From Corynebacterium pseudotuberculosis (GTDB taxonomy: Bacteria; Actinomycetota; Actinomycetes; Mycobacteriales; Mycobacteriaceae), in contig NZ_CP021251.1 of NCBI RefSeq assembly GCF_002155265.1, positions 1,736,001-1,800,000 on the forward strand: a DNA stretch of 64,000 nucleotides, in the 5' to 3' direction. Below, piece by piece: positions 37,108 to 49,100 of the stretch (positions are counted from its first letter, which is position 1; every line of letters starts with the position of its first letter). Position numbers and translations under genes: made by a program. The notes under the pieces were generated by a model. The model searched no databases, was not told where the DNA came from, and was given only the letters and a program-made list of their open reading frames with translations.

Positions 37108-37497
37108 ATGTCTAACCAAGTCACAGCATGCCCATGTATGACGTCACTACCTTTTCACGAGTGCTGCCAGCCACTCATTAATTTCTCCAAAATTGCCCCT
37201 ACAGCGACCGCCCTTATGAGATCACGGTTTACCGCTTTTGCAATAGGAAACCCCCAGTATCTCGCTGCAACATGGCACCCTTTAACTCGCCCCACTGACT
37301 TAGAGTTAGACCCCGCCTTGGTATGGACACGACTTATCGTTCACGATTCCACACAGGGCGGATTACTAGACACTGAAGGAACCGTAGATTTCACAGCCTG
37401 TTACGAGTTTGAAGGGTCACGGGGAAAGCACCACGAGCGCTCCCATTTCACCCGTGTCGAAGGCCTCTGGACCTACGTTAACGGAATAGTTACCTAA
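37108..37497 (+). CDS. SEC-C motif protein, UPF0225/YchJ family
   Basis: A 129-aa protein starting MSNQVTACPCMTSLPFHECC, a metal-binding SEC-C-like cysteine cluster. It is followed by the YchJ body: TATALMRSRFTAFAIGNPQYLAATWHP and a C-terminal segment with FEGSRGKHHERSHFTRVEGLWTYVNG. Function unknown. It is 14 nt downstream of the hydrolase-OsmC gene and probably in one operon with it. It ends 74 nt before the tRNA-Pro gene. Confidence 0.86.
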   Translation: MSNQVTACPCMTSLPFHECCQPLINFSKIAPTATALMRSRFTAFAIGNPQYLAATWHPLTRPTDLELDPALVWTRLIVHDSTQGGLLDTEGTVDFTACYEFEGSRGKHHERSHFTRVEGLWTYVNGIVT

Positions 37498-37571
37498 TTT
37501 CCTACCACTACCTGCGAATTCGCATTCCACAATCACAATGATGTAACCTATAGCAGTTGCCAAAACAACAT

Positions 37572-37648
<77 letters not shown>

Positions 37649-37650
37649 AA

Positions 37651-37694
37651 GCCCTGTTCAGGTGGTGTTTTTACACCTCTAGAGCAGGGTTTTT
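37651..37694 (+). terminator. Terminator after tRNA-Pro
   Basis: GCCCTG at 37651-37656 pairs with CAGGG at 37685-37689 and is followed by five T. An inner stem of AGGTG with CACCT adds stability. Confidence 0.78.
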
Positions 37695-37849
37695 CTCCCT
37701 ATTCCCTTTTCCGGGCACCTACTACTGTAACATGAACCTCTCCGTTCTCTAAGCCCCGAAAACGCAGATGCGGGAAGAAAATGGCACATTCGTGGCACAA
37801 AAATTTGTGGAATACGCACGTTTTCTAGTGGACGATGCCAGGCCTGTTA

Positions 37850-38757
37850 CTAAGGGTCGGCCGGACACACGTATAAAGGACCATCAACCTACACGCGTAG
37901 AAAAGACGCGTGGGCCTGGATTGCTAACCAGCAACGACTAATAAAACTTGATTGCTGGGAACCACCAGCAACAAAAGTTTATGTAGAGAAAATGCCAACT
38001 GTTAGCGAAATGATGCATATCTGGTTGAGCACCATACAGTCGCAGGTACAAGAATCGACCCGTGTCGTTTATGACACCACCATGAGGACACGGGTGCTGA
38101 ATTATAAACGCCTCTGCAAAACACCGATTAACAAACTAACGTGGGATATCATTGCTCAATGGTGGCAGGATACCGTTACTGCGCACCCTGATACGCACTC
38201 GAAACAATCGCACGTATCAGAAACTATGGGCCGATATGACTCTGGCTGTGGACTGTGAATATCGACAGCAACTCCGTTTATATTCGTCCTGAACTACGCC
38301 GGGTGACCACGACAGTTAAAGAACTACCGGCTACCTCTGACCTAAAAAGCATCCTGTACCAGATACATATCCCTACCGTTTTGTAACGGTGATGTGCTTG
38401 TGTCACGACCTTAGGATCGGTGAAAATGGAATGCCCCCAAAAAACACGAGCAGGTTTAGAAAAGTCCCCTTACTCAGCGAGTTTCTACCGATGGTTCGTG
38501 AAGATTTATGCGCCTACAAGCCGGGCCTGACGATTACGTCACTAGGGCAGTTACAGGCGCTGCCGTGTTTGACGCCTCGTATCGGACACGTTTTGCAGCT
38601 GCTAAAAACGAGCAGCAATAGACAACAACATATCCTCGCACTACGGGCATGTGCACCTAATCACCCGGTTACCAGAGACCGGAACAACCCCAAAAGAAAT
38701 AGGCAGGACATTAGGATGCGATAATATCTCAAGCATCCTCGGTGTATACATGTGAGC
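37850..38757 (+). pseudogene. Decayed tyrosine-recombinase (phage-type integrase) gene
   Basis: Pieces of one integrase lie in order but in different frames. The arm-binding domain has TYTRRKDAWAWIANQQRLI (37887 onward, same frame as the next piece). The core-binding domain is MPTVSEMMHIWLSTIQSQVQESTRVVYD... (37992-38258). Part of the catalytic domain follows (RFRKVPLLSEFLP near 38450, an ALRACA remnant of the LRHT box near 38640). The C-terminal tyrosine box is PKEIGRTLGCDNISSILGVYM, ending at a stop near 38755. Several frameshifts make it non-functional. Position directly after tRNA-Pro fits an old integration event. Confidence 0.8.
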
Positions 38758-39361
38758 TAGGGAAACGAAAACAACAACGCTAATGCATCGTGCATCTAGA
38801 CATTCTCAGACCGTTATATGGCCATAAAGAGTGCCATTGTCTTAATTGCTGTGGGTTGTAATGCAAGTTCATTGGGGTTAGCACTCCGCTAGCGCAGCTG
38901 TGGAGGGTCAATGTTTCCGGCGGAGGTTACCACCATATCTACCCGCCGCACTGGTTTTATGGCAACAGGGTATCTTGCTTATTCTCAGCAGAGGCTACAT
39001 AAAGAGTGACTAAGGAAATCCTGAGTGGTTTTCCGCAGGAACGATAACATAAGCCCGTTATTACCAATAGACACCAACTGTAACCAGCGACCTTACAAAA
39101 CTGTTAAAGCGGTCCTGCTAAAGGCCACTATAACTAATACTAACCAGCCACACCCCACCGCTAGGTTGAGACTTGTTTTTGGTCATACACACGCGGTCAT
39201 TCAAAAAACCCGCTACTCACTCCTCGCCGTGTGCGAGTGCATAAACTCGCACCAAAATATGTAACCGCGGGGGTTAATAAGATGACAGACTTATGCAAAC
39301 CTCATCGTCAAACCATCCAATCATTCAGCATTTGAGCTTTCCCATGAAGTGTAAAGGCATG
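38758..39361. other. About 600 bp without recognisable genes
   Basis: Frames are short and show no family pattern. The only clear structure is a hairpin with arms GTGCGAGT (39231-39238) and ACTCGCAC (39245-39252). Probably degraded island DNA. Confidence 0.5.
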
Positions 39362-39362
39362 A

Positions 39363-39399
39363 AATTGAAGTACACCACTGTACATGGTGTACTTCAATT
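39363..39399. terminator. Terminator of the adhesin gene
   Basis: Fifteen-base perfect arms AATTGAAGTACACCA (39363-39377) and TGGTGTACTTCAATT (39385-39399), 40 nt past the adhesin stop on the minus strand. Confidence 0.85.
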
Positions 39400-39438
39400 A
39401 TTTCCGGACAGTAGAAAATGGATTATTTTCTAGTCTTC

Positions 39439-42400
39439 TCAGTTTGTTCTTGCACGTTTCCGATTACGACGTACCAGCAACAGTCCTATTCCGACTAGCA
39501 AGACCGCGACAAAAGCGATCCCTAACGTGTTTGCACCCGTCTTCGCCAGCGAAGACTTATCACGCGCAGGAACAGCCTTTACCTCATGGGGTTCCTCGCT
39601 TGGAGGAGTCTTTGATATTGGCGCTACAGGCGTAATCACCGGCGGCTGTGGCGGTCCGACAATAAAAGGTACCAACGGGATGATTGGTATCAAAGGGAGA
39701 ATTGGAAGGAAATTAGGAGATTCATAGCCATTGACCACCGCTATCTTATAGATCACGTTCGCACTAGAAATCTTGAATTTTCCCTGATCAGAGATGGTGT
39801 GCTTCCAAAACGCTCCAGCGATCTTGGCATCTTGCTCCTCTATGCGACATTCGGTTCCGACAGGTAGTGCATCGATAAACTCGGAGCTTCCTTCCCCTTT
39901 AATCTGCGTAGATGCTTTTCTTATTTCTTTGCCATCCTTGTTACATACGTAATTGAATGTAAACGTCTTATCGACTGCTTTATCCCTAGCACCACCAATA
40001 ATTTGTTTCTCGATTAGGAATCCACCGGTCTCATGCTTATAGGTATTCGTCGCAGAAACCTGAACAATTTCTGATCTCTTTCCGATCGTGAATCTTTGGT
40101 TCTTCCACTCAGTCGCTAGCTCTGCCCCAGCAACCCTGGAGTCTTTTTCAACCACTACACATGAAGTACCAACAGGGATCTTCTCTTCGGAAACATCCAC
40201 AAAACCCTTGCCATTTTTAACGGGTACTTTAACCTCGCCATTCGTGTTACCACATGTCCATGTGAAGACAAACTCTTGCGGAGTCTTAATCCCCTCCTCA
40301 ACAATAACGGACTTTTCAATAGAGAATCCACCTTTATATTGAGTGAAAGTGTTCTTTACCTTCAGGTTGACTGAGGGGCTATTGGAATCCGCAATATTAA
40401 ACGTTGCCTTATTTCCCTCGGATTCTACACCTTCACCCGAAAACTCAACCAACCAGTCGACGTTCGGATAAGCACTCTGAGCCTCGGTTACCTCACACTT
40501 AGAACCAACGAGTATGTCTTTGACTACAACGCTCTTTCCAGGGGTTGCGCTGATAGTTCCTTTAACTAGCTGACCATTTGGCTGATCACATACATAATTG
40601 AACTCATAATGCTTCGATTTAAACATACTTAAATCCGCAGCGTCTCCGCCTACAGTCTTAAGGATTGAGAACCCGCCCTTTGAATGCTCAAAAGTATTCT
40701 TGGCATGGATATTAACGGTCTCGCCTTCTTTAATAATGAACTTTTCACTGTTGAGAAGCATACCTACCCACGTAACACCTGCTGGGGCATTAACTTCCGA
40801 TTCTGTAATAGCGCATTCCGTATTGATAGGAATGTCAGCAGGACTGTCAACAGTCTCGCCTTCCTTGACCCTAAGCGAGCCTGTTTTCTCGCCACACACA
40901 TAATCAAATTTGTACTCAATACCTTTTGCCAGCGAAGCTGCAGGACCATCAACAAACTTGGTGAGTTTAAAACCTCCAATTTTTTGAGTGTACTTATTGA
41001 TCAGCTCAACCTGAATGTTTGCATTATTGTCATGCAGGATCGAAAGCTTCTGTTTGTTGCCGTTGACTTCTGACCACGTAAAACCCGAAATTTCTGTACT
41101 GTCAGTACGCTCTTCTATATAACATAAAGTTTCCTCTGGGTATTCAGGAGAAACAAAAGGAACTTTCACAGAAAACTCGAACTGAGTCCATTCTTGAGTG
41201 CCACAACGGTATCGCCCTTTGAATTTACGGTTTTGGACAGACTCATCCGCAAGCAAAGTTGCTGGTCCTTCAAGCTTCTTGTTCACAGTGAACTTGCCTT
41301 TAGGGACCTGTGTGTACGTATTTGAGGCCACCACCTTTGCAGTATTTTCTGCATTGATCTTAATTTTTCCATCGGAAGGAGTAAGCGTATGAGTCCACTT
41401 TTGCCATTTAACTTCAGTATCTATGGCTTCTTCTTTCACCGTGCATTCAGTTCCCAAGGGATACTGTTTTGGTGATTCAAACGGCTTGTTCTTAGAGACT
41501 TTTGCAATAGCTTCAGCATCGTTGCAGCAAGTATATTTGAAAGTAAACTCACGATCTTCTAACTGCTTAACGACATCATCTGCACCCACCAATTGCTTCT
41601 CAATCTTGAAAGTACCTGAATTTTTTTTGATATTGATTGACTACCTCAAAGCCGATCACACTATCAACCTCAGTATTTGTGATAGTCACCTCCGCCGGGC
41701 TAATCGTCGTCTTTAACGAGTACCCCTCGATCTGTGCACTATCAGTTTGTTCGGTGACTTTGCACTTTGCACCCACAGGAATTTGTTGAGAGATGAATGC
41801 CTTCTGCGCGTTACCTTTTACCTGGATTTTCCCCTTAATTTCATCCTGCCCAGCAACTTCGCATTGATAGTTAAAAGTAAACTCTTTGTTTTCGCCTTTT
41901 CCTCATCCCAGCCGGAAACCTTCTTGGTGATAGTGAAAGTTCCAGTTTCTGGAGCAGCATCATAGGTGTTAATTGCGATGAGGTCGATGGATTTCTCCTC
42001 TGGAGAGCGCACTTCAAAGTTAGCTTTGTCTGCGGGGGTACCATCTATTTCCCATGTCAAACGGGACTTAGGAATTGTGTTTTCCGAGGAAACTTCTGTT
42101 ACCTCACAACGCATGCCTTTCTCAATGTTTTTGATGTGAATAAAACCATCATTCGGAGAGACATCAACGGTTTTCTCAATTATGTTCGAGTCACGTACAC
42201 ACTTGTACTTGAATTTGAATGACGCTGGAACCTGGGTTCCAGCGCCACCCATGACAACTTTCTTGATCGAAAAACCGCCAACATTGCCAGAACCGGACCC
42301 TTCTGCACCTGGTATATAGGTAAATCCTTCTATCGGTTTATCGCCGACATATGCCGTATTCTTCTGAGAAGAGAAAGGCCGCGGACGCTCGGTGGTGTAG

Positions 42401-43389
42401 GTATAGAAGTTAATGAGCGGACCAGAATTTTGTGATACCCCATATGGAAAGCGGACCGTGAGAAGATTTTCTGAGCAGCTCAGCTCAAATCCATAACCCG
42501 TGTGAAGTATTCCCCTCGCCGTTATGCCTGTATAACTCCCACCCTGCTTCCTTTCAGAAGCATCGATAATGCTGTCTCTATGGTAAATACCTTGATAGAA
42601 AGTTCCTACCTCAGTAGGTATGAAGTTTCTGGAATATTTGGAATCACAAACAAATTTATGGCCAACAGGAGCAGTATCTGTAACCGTGAATTCATTAATT
42701 CCGTTGTTTCCTTTGGTCCTGCCATCAACATATATCGTCCAGCGACTGAGGTAATAAGGGATTCCTTCTACCACATATTCGCCCGCATATTGGCCTCTTT
42801 TTCCATTTTCATGTGTATCACCGGAGGGACCATCTTTAGGATAGACACCTTCGAGTCCGCCATTACCACAACCATAAAAATTCAATAATCCATCAGTTTT
42901 GCTGTCATATCCACGGTTTGTATCGATGTTGGCTCGATCCCATTCGAGCGATATACGAGCTTGACCTATCACATTAAAATGTGAATCCGCATAGTCAGCA
43001 AGAGTTATTGTAAGAACCTTCCCCTCCCAAACGGCATCGGCAACTTTCACACCGCTCGCATCTTTCAGTTCAAAAGCATTAGGTGCACCTGAAGCAGGTT
43101 TTAGCTGACTAGGTAACTGCAGCGTAAAAGTCTGACCGGCTTTCGACGTATCAGGAACTGACCAATCAAAAGTCGCAACGGAGAACTGATTTGCGTCCGT
43201 ATAACTGCCGTTTTTTACGCCTTGCCCCTCTTCCCACTTTAGGTTTTCCCATCTACCTGCACACTCAGCATTCTGTGCGTTGGTAGTCGGAACCATAACT
43301 CCAATGTTTAAAATAGAAAATACAAGAGTCACGACGGTCAGCAAACATACTCCCTGCAATAAGCGAATATTTCTTGCTAAACGATTCAA
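39439..43389 (-). pseudogene. Large sortase-anchored adhesin with DUF5979-like repeats, broken by two opposite frameshifts
   Basis: One gene of about 1,317 codons. It encodes a signal peptide (MNRLARNIRLLQGVCLL..., ending near NAQ), then an adhesin head of about 370 residues related to the Ig-like binding regions of Gram-positive surface proteins. Eight repeats of about 110 residues follow, each opening GGFSIKK-, GTFTITKK- or GKFTVNKK-like and carrying Cys pairs. The C-terminus has a sorting signal LAKTG, a hydrophobic helix and an RRNRKRAR tail. The head-containing frame ends at 41818 and the C-terminal frame resumes at 41592 in the same phase. The segment between is coding in a third frame. 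A base is missing near 41889-41900 (A4 tract) and one is extra in an A8 tract at 41621-41628. The start is a TTG at 43389. Confidence 0.86.
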
Positions 43390-43511
43390 AAGTACTCGCT
43401 GTCCGCACGAGACTTCTCTAACACATCATTATTCTCATTTCGCTAAAAATCAGGTCACTAGCAATAAACCAAGAGTTTTCTCAATTTATTTTCTAAAATG
43501 ACGAGCAATCT

Positions 43512-43541
43512 ATTATAACTTGATTGCGCGAAACTATTCAA
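43512..43541 (-). promoter_or_regulatory. Promoter of the adhesin gene
   Basis: On the minus strand TTGAAT (43541-43536) and TATAAT (43517-43512) are separated by 18 nt, a near-consensus SigA promoter. It lies about 120 nt upstream of the adhesin start. Confidence 0.6.
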
Positions 43542-43597
43542 AAAACGATGTTGAAGTTTATTGTTTTCGGAGTTCTAGTGTTTCTAATCTCCAGACC

Positions 43598-44791
43598 GTC
43601 CCTATTACGTTGTGAGTATCCCCGATAATTAGGGGGAATCGCTGGTCCCCGGCATGACTTAGTCGCCCTGTAGTCTTCATGATCCGAGACGGTACCGTCG
43701 GGGAGGCCTAGGACGGTCGATGACAGCTGATAGGGACACGGCTAATTTTCAAAACAGGTCTCGTTGCAAGCATGGGTGCTCGCAACGAATGTCATGGCCC
43801 CAGCGACTGGAACAACGGCATATCTATTTCGTTTTCTAGGAGCATGACGGCAACAAGGTTTTCGACAAACCGTTGCCTCAACTCAAAACTGAGCTAGAAG
43901 ATGTTTTCACTAACTCCAGCAACACGGCACCGTACTCGTTGTCGTCGACCACCCAACACGATCGGTGTACTTCCGATTGCTGTCACCCGTGATTACGACT
44001 ACGAAGTCGGATATTTACCAGGTCTTACAATGCGTAAATCTGCAGATCTATTACGAAAACAGACAAGCGCGACGTGCTCATCGCCGCTGATACTACCCGC
44101 ACAATACCCATACAGCTACGTGCTGTTGACCGAAACAGCAAAGTAGCCTCGACTCTCAAATGCTGTCCGCTTCAATGAGTATTGCTTATGACTACGCCAC
44201 AACCAGTCACAATAGGCTACACAGTGCTTCACCCAAATCTACCCTAGCCTGGAGCATGTTTTCGCTAACAGCACACTTACCCGCACCCCGGTACTGAACT
44301 TGCTCACCTATTACAAAGACCAAAGGCTGACCTTAGCCGAGCCTTGGCTTGGCTTGGCTATCCAGGAAAACCCATCACAACCCGGACGTGCTGTTAGACA
44401 ACATTTTCGTGGCACTAGCGGCACAAACCGTTACTATTCCCAGAGTCGAGGCAACTGAGCTTGTTATCCCACAACTGGCAGCCAACAGTAAAACACTAAA
44501 GACCTAGCGCCGGCCAGATCGACAGCGTGCTGGAAAATCTCCCTCTTTCCGAGGCCTTGATGAGTATGCCGGGGATCGACATCAAGACCTCAACACAGAT
44601 GCAACATCATCTACACCATGCTCAAAAAACAAGGAATTCTGCCAAGAGGCACCTATAAAACATCAACCGCAGTCTAAACCGAGCAGCAATCAGGCCCAGC
44701 AACACCAATTGATGGCCCCAATAACCATGCCTAAAACCCACCCCAAGAGTTTCATTTAAAAAATCCATTCTAGGCTTGACAAAATAGGGAC
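43598..44791 (+). mobile_element. Degraded IS110-family insertion sequence
   Basis: Flanked by a 9-bp inverted repeat, GTCCCTATT at 43598-43606 and AATAGGGAC at 44783-44791. The left 200 bp are non-coding and rich in short stems (GGGGA/TCCCC near 43632, GACGGTACCGTC near 43687), the place where IS110 elements encode their bridge RNA. The transposase follows in pieces. At about 1.2 kb the element is shorter than intact members (near 1.5 kb), so it has internal deletions and cannot move by itself. Confidence 0.78.
43829..44661 (+). pseudogene. IS110-family transposase remnant
   Basis: Family blocks appear in order in different frames: HDGNKVFDKPLPQLKTELEDV (near 43845-43910), then PNTIGVLPIAVTRDYDYEVG and YLPGLTMRKSADL (43948-44052). 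KTDKRDVLIAADTTRT with RAVDRNSKVAS (near 44056-44150) carries the acidic residues of the RuvC-like DEDD domain. The C-terminal LPLSEALMSMPGIDIKT lies near 44540-44600. Several frameshifts and missing stretches separate them, so no active enzyme is made. Confidence 0.82.
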
Positions 44792-44873
44792 ACCCACTAC
44801 TTAAAAAATGTTTTCCTGCTTTTAGACCTTTTCAGCTCAGAGTATCTTTCTTCTATCCCCTTTCCCATTCATC

Positions 44874-46178
44874 TCATACCCCAACGCTCTTCCTTCCCCT
44901 GCTTCTCAGAACTAGTGCGAGGGCTGGCAAAACAAGCAAAATATTGCCGACGATCATGCAGACGATCATCACGCTTGCGCTCGTATAATCTGCGATCACT
45001 CCCAAGAAAAATGCCCCACATGGAATGAGCGCGCGGTCTGTTTGAGAAATTCCACTAAAAAGTCCTCGGTGCACTTCTGGAGCTAATACCAATGTTGCGA
45101 CTCGATTAGTCGTACGATACAGCTGCCCAATAAGCCCAATACCCCCAAGAAGTAAAAGATTTACCCAAGCGATGTTTCCGGTAGAAAGCGATGTGGCAAG
45201 TCCGACAAGCGGGATTACCAGGAGAAAAGCACTATAAAACGCTATCATCGCCGCGGGCTTTTTCACCCATCTTTTTATCGCTAACGCTCCCAAGGCCGCG
45301 CCGATGCCGGCGGATCCTGCCATAAGTGCCACGCCGTGTTCCGCATTCTCTTCGAAAGCCGAATGCGCTATAACAGGGAGCATCGCAGTATAAGGAAATA
45401 CAAAAAGCATTGGACCTGCCGCCAAAATTAGTTGCGCACCGAGAGCAGGTTGCTTACGTATTTCTGCTTGAATAATTGCAAAAGTCTTTTTATTTTTTTG
45501 TTGTCCAGGTTCTTCACACATAGCTACTTCTTTTTCGGAAGCGCTAAATTTACCTTTCCGCTTTCTTTCTTGGACGGATATTCTCACAGCAATGATGGCA
45601 GCGATGCTATACAGCGCTGCACTCATAGAAATTGCAAAAGAAACCCCACCGATCACCATCAAAAAACCTGAAAGCGCTGGCCCGATTGCAAGCGAAAGGG
45701 TTAAGACCAATGATAAAGATGACATATTCGACATAAACATTATGTCTTTACTCAGCCTGGTTAAGACTACGTTTCTAATCGCTGGCTCGGCAGAAGTTAT
45801 AAAAGCACGAATAGCCACAACACCGCACACAAGCCATACTGTTTTTTCGGGGCTCAGAAATGAAGTATGAGCCGCCGCCAAAACCAACCCGGCTACTGCC
45901 AGTGTGGATGCGCTGCCAGTAAAAAGCACAAAAGCAAGCAGCCGGGTGGGATCTTTTCTATCAGACATAGATCCCAACTTGGGGGCAGCCAAAATCAATG
46001 GGAAAAGCCTGGCAAAGGTTACAAGGGCAACCAGAGTAGATGATCCTGTGGTATGAAAAATCCACCAGTTGAGCGCTACGAGTTCAGCCGAGCTTGCGAT
46101 TCGAGAAAGTAGCGCTTGTCCTATGAGTAGACGAATGCCGCTCGGCTTATCCACTTTATACATCAACGTTTTATGCAT
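44874..46178 (-). CDS. ciuF: MFS efflux protein, probable siderophore exporter
   Basis: A 434-aa major-facilitator protein with about 12 membrane segments. KLGSMSDRKDPTRL in the loop after helix 2 is an MFS signature variant. A polar central loop has VQERKRKGKFSASEKEV. It resembles EntS-type exporters. Its ATG overlaps the end of the siderophore synthetase gene by 16 nt, which points to one transcript and to export of the product. The symbol follows the C. diphtheriae ciu locus by position and is less sure than the family. An in-frame ATG at 46163 could also start it. The gene is the last of the leftward ciu block. Confidence 0.82.
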   Translation of the reverse strand: MHKTLMYKVDKPSGIRLLIGQALLSRIASSAELVALNWWIFHTTGSSTLVALVTFARLFPLILAAPKLGSMSDRKDPTRLLAFVLFTGSASTLAVAGLVLAAAHTSFLSPEKTVWLVCGVVAIRAFITSAEPAIRNVVLTRLSKDIMFMSNMSSLSLVLTLSLAIGPALSGFLMVIGGVSFAISMSAALYSIAAIIAVRISVQERKRKGKFSASEKEVAMCEEPGQQKNKKTFAIIQAEIRKQPALGAQLILAAGPMLFVFPYTAMLPVIAHSAFEENAEHGVALMAGSAGIGAALGALAIKRWVKKPAAMIAFYSAFLLVIPLVGLATSLSTGNIAWVNLLLLGGIGLIGQLYRTTNRVATLVLAPEVHRGLFSGISQTDRALIPCGAFFLGVIADYTSASVMIVCMIVGNILLVLPALALVLRSRGRKSVGV

Positions 46179-49100
46179 TGCAGTGGGTTTGCTACGTCAA
46201 TGTATATATCCTTTCCTGTGTTATCCATCCCCATGGATAGAAACCCTTTGCGTCTAATAGCTTCTCGACGCAACCATTGGGCATCATCCTCTGGAAGCGG
46301 ACATGGTAGGCCATCGATGAAACGCTCGATCTCCACGCACACGATCTTCCATAGCTCGTCGATATCGGCTCCGTGGAAGCTGGCAATCTCAGCAACAATG
46401 CCGTCGAGGTTCCCAAAAACAGAGGCGTAGAATCCCTTATTAATGAATTCTTCATAATCCTCTGTCAGGGTTATTGCTTTGGGCTCAAATGGGTTTTGCT
46501 CGCACCATTGATTAAGCCTTGGTAAGTACGCACGCAATCCAGAAAAATCTCTTAATAGAAGACCTCGATAAACAGGTTTTCCGTTTACAAAAGCGATACG
46601 AACCATCGTGTTTTGTAAATGCTGCTCTAAAGCAATTCCGCGGAAGCTCATGAGGCTCAGGACTGTGCTCATAAGATCAAAGGTGTATCTACGCAGAAAA
46701 TCCAGGCCGAGTTCTTGCAACGGACTCGCTAGAATTCCCTCGTGCCCACGTAATGCACAAGCGCTTATCGCTATTTCTCCGTCTTCTAAATAATTCGCGG
46801 CGTCGTCGCGAAGCAAAACAGACAAACCCCGTCTAGCAGCTTCATCTGAGTTCCTCATGCCTCTGGCCAACGTCACGCCCGATAGCTCTGGAATAACCTT
46901 TACGCGTGGAGAAGCGCCCATGTTTTCCTGCACATATGCAACCGCCTGTTTCACGAGTTTGGCAACACGTGGTGTGCCCAACGCACTATTTTGAGAAATA
47001 GAACGTCGGGTCGATGTAAGTACAACGTCAACTGCACATTTGATAAAAGGTCTTTGTCCTAATTCAGATGGCGCATGCGGAATGGCCGTGCGCAAAGAAA
47101 TCGTGGGCCGCACGGCCAGCGTCACATGAGGAATAATCACTACTGCCCCATCGTTAATTTCCTGTGCATAAATTTCTGAAATCACGTGTTGCCATTGCCA
47201 CGGGTGAACTGGAATTATCTCAAATTTTTGTGCATCATGCCCCAGTCGGCAAAGTTCCTTAGCCGCAGCATCGATATGGGCTGCAAAATGACGGGTGAAA
47301 AAATCATGAAACCCCGTTGCCGTGGAGGTTTCCAGCAGATCACGTCGCACCGCTAACAACCGTAAATCTACGGTGGAATAAGACTCGGGCCCATAGGACA
47401 CGGACTCCTCTGTGGAGAAACCTCGCCGAAGTTTTGCCAATGGATGCACGTTGTGTCCGCTGATGCCTATCGAGTCGGCAGTGACCATGGCTTCATGAGG
47501 CGGCAGATACTGGATCAAAGTCCATAGACTCCGGCTATTCTTGCTTATGCGTTGCTCCACTTGCGTCCGGACAAGGGAGAGATTTTCTGTGGCATTTCTT
47601 ATGTCTTTTGATAAGACTGCTAGATCAGACTCAGAAAGACCTTCATCTTTAGCCGCAGCGTTCACTCTATTGTGCACACACGATTCAGCCCAATCTATGC
47701 TCCGTTCAATTTTTCCGTATAAATGTTTTTGACTTAAAAAGGCTTTAAGCTCTAGTGGATTTTGATCAAACACGTATTCTTGCTCTGTCACAGCACCGGA
47801 AAGACGCATTCCGAGTATTCGTTTAACAGGCAATTTACTGCCTAAAAGGCGGCCATAGACAAGCAATAAATGCTCCTCCATGGATGTCTGCATGGGCGAT
47901 TCTGAGCCAAATTTAGCTGCACGGCTGCGCCAATATTCACCCGCGAGCAAATGTGCAAGTTTAGTAGATATGTCTTCTACCTGATGCTTTTCCAAAAAAA
48001 GACAGTTTAAGAGATTCCGATACAGATTAGTAACCAGCGGATAAAACGTTTTATCTACAAGCCGTACCGCATCGTCTTCGCTCAGCGCGGTACCAGCGAT
48101 CTCATTAATAATGTTCTGTCCTACGCTGTGTTCTAACAACGGCCCCTTGGCCCACAGCCGACAGCCTCCCAAATCTCGTACAAATACCTTGTGTGGCATG
48201 CCATTACGTAATACCAAGACAACATTTTGCGGGTGTGGCTCAAGCGCGATTCCCCAGCGTGCTAATAAAGCGGATGCCGGCACAAAAAGCAGTCGTCCTA
48301 GAGCACTAAACCATTCCTCTATAAGCTCTGGAGTCTCTAGACACGAGCTGTGAGATAACTCTTTAAGTAGATCTTTAAAAACACAGTTTCCGGTGAGTGG
48401 GTTTTGTGCCATCAGCGTTGCCGCAGGCAAAGCCACATCGCCAGAACGCATATTCTGTGCAGGGTCTTCTCGAAGTATCGCGCCTAAGCAATGTGCCCGG
48501 ATTCCTACGTTTGCAGCCCACCTAATCGAAGCTTTATCTCGAACAAGGTTAAACCCAGGCTCATCGTCTGATGTGCGGGGAACAAAGCCCGAATCCAGCG
48601 ACATAATTGAATCAAGCACAGAAGAAATCAAAGGTGCTTTTACTGCGCTTTCAGAAATGCCACGAACGGCTCCTGTAAGCTGCACTTCCAATGCAAGTTT
48701 AATATGAGCTGTACCTATCCCGTCGCTCACCCGTACAGTCCGAACAGACATAAGCGGTTCGGCTGGGATAGTGGCATGAAGCAGCTGTATTACCCCATCT
48801 GAAATTTCTTGAGAAAACTCTTTTCTAATTACCGAGTACCACTGATATGGGTGAACAGGAATGACTGCTTGCTCTTCCCGCCCCTCTTTTAACAGTTCCT
48901 TTTCCAATATTTGAGAGAATTTTGGAAGTAAATTAGCCAGTTCCTCCCGCATATCTGCACCTTTGGCTACAACAAATTCCTGAGGTACTGCAACAAACCG
49001 TAATTCATACGACTCAACTTGCTCTGGAAGAACTCCTGGCCAGGATTCACCGAGTCCCAAGGAAGTCTTTGCAGCAGGATGCGAAGGGTGCCCATCACAT

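Noticed and set aside
37992..38258. Short ORF as an independent gene
   Set aside because: Its frame continues upstream into integrase arm-domain sequence and the catalytic part follows in other frames, so it is a fragment of one dead integrase.
39025..39264. 79-codon open frame in the island
   Set aside because: No family pattern, no ribosome site and no conserved neighbours; treated as chance.
43512..44871. Possible intact transposase gene
   Set aside because: The recognisable blocks need several frame changes and parts are missing.
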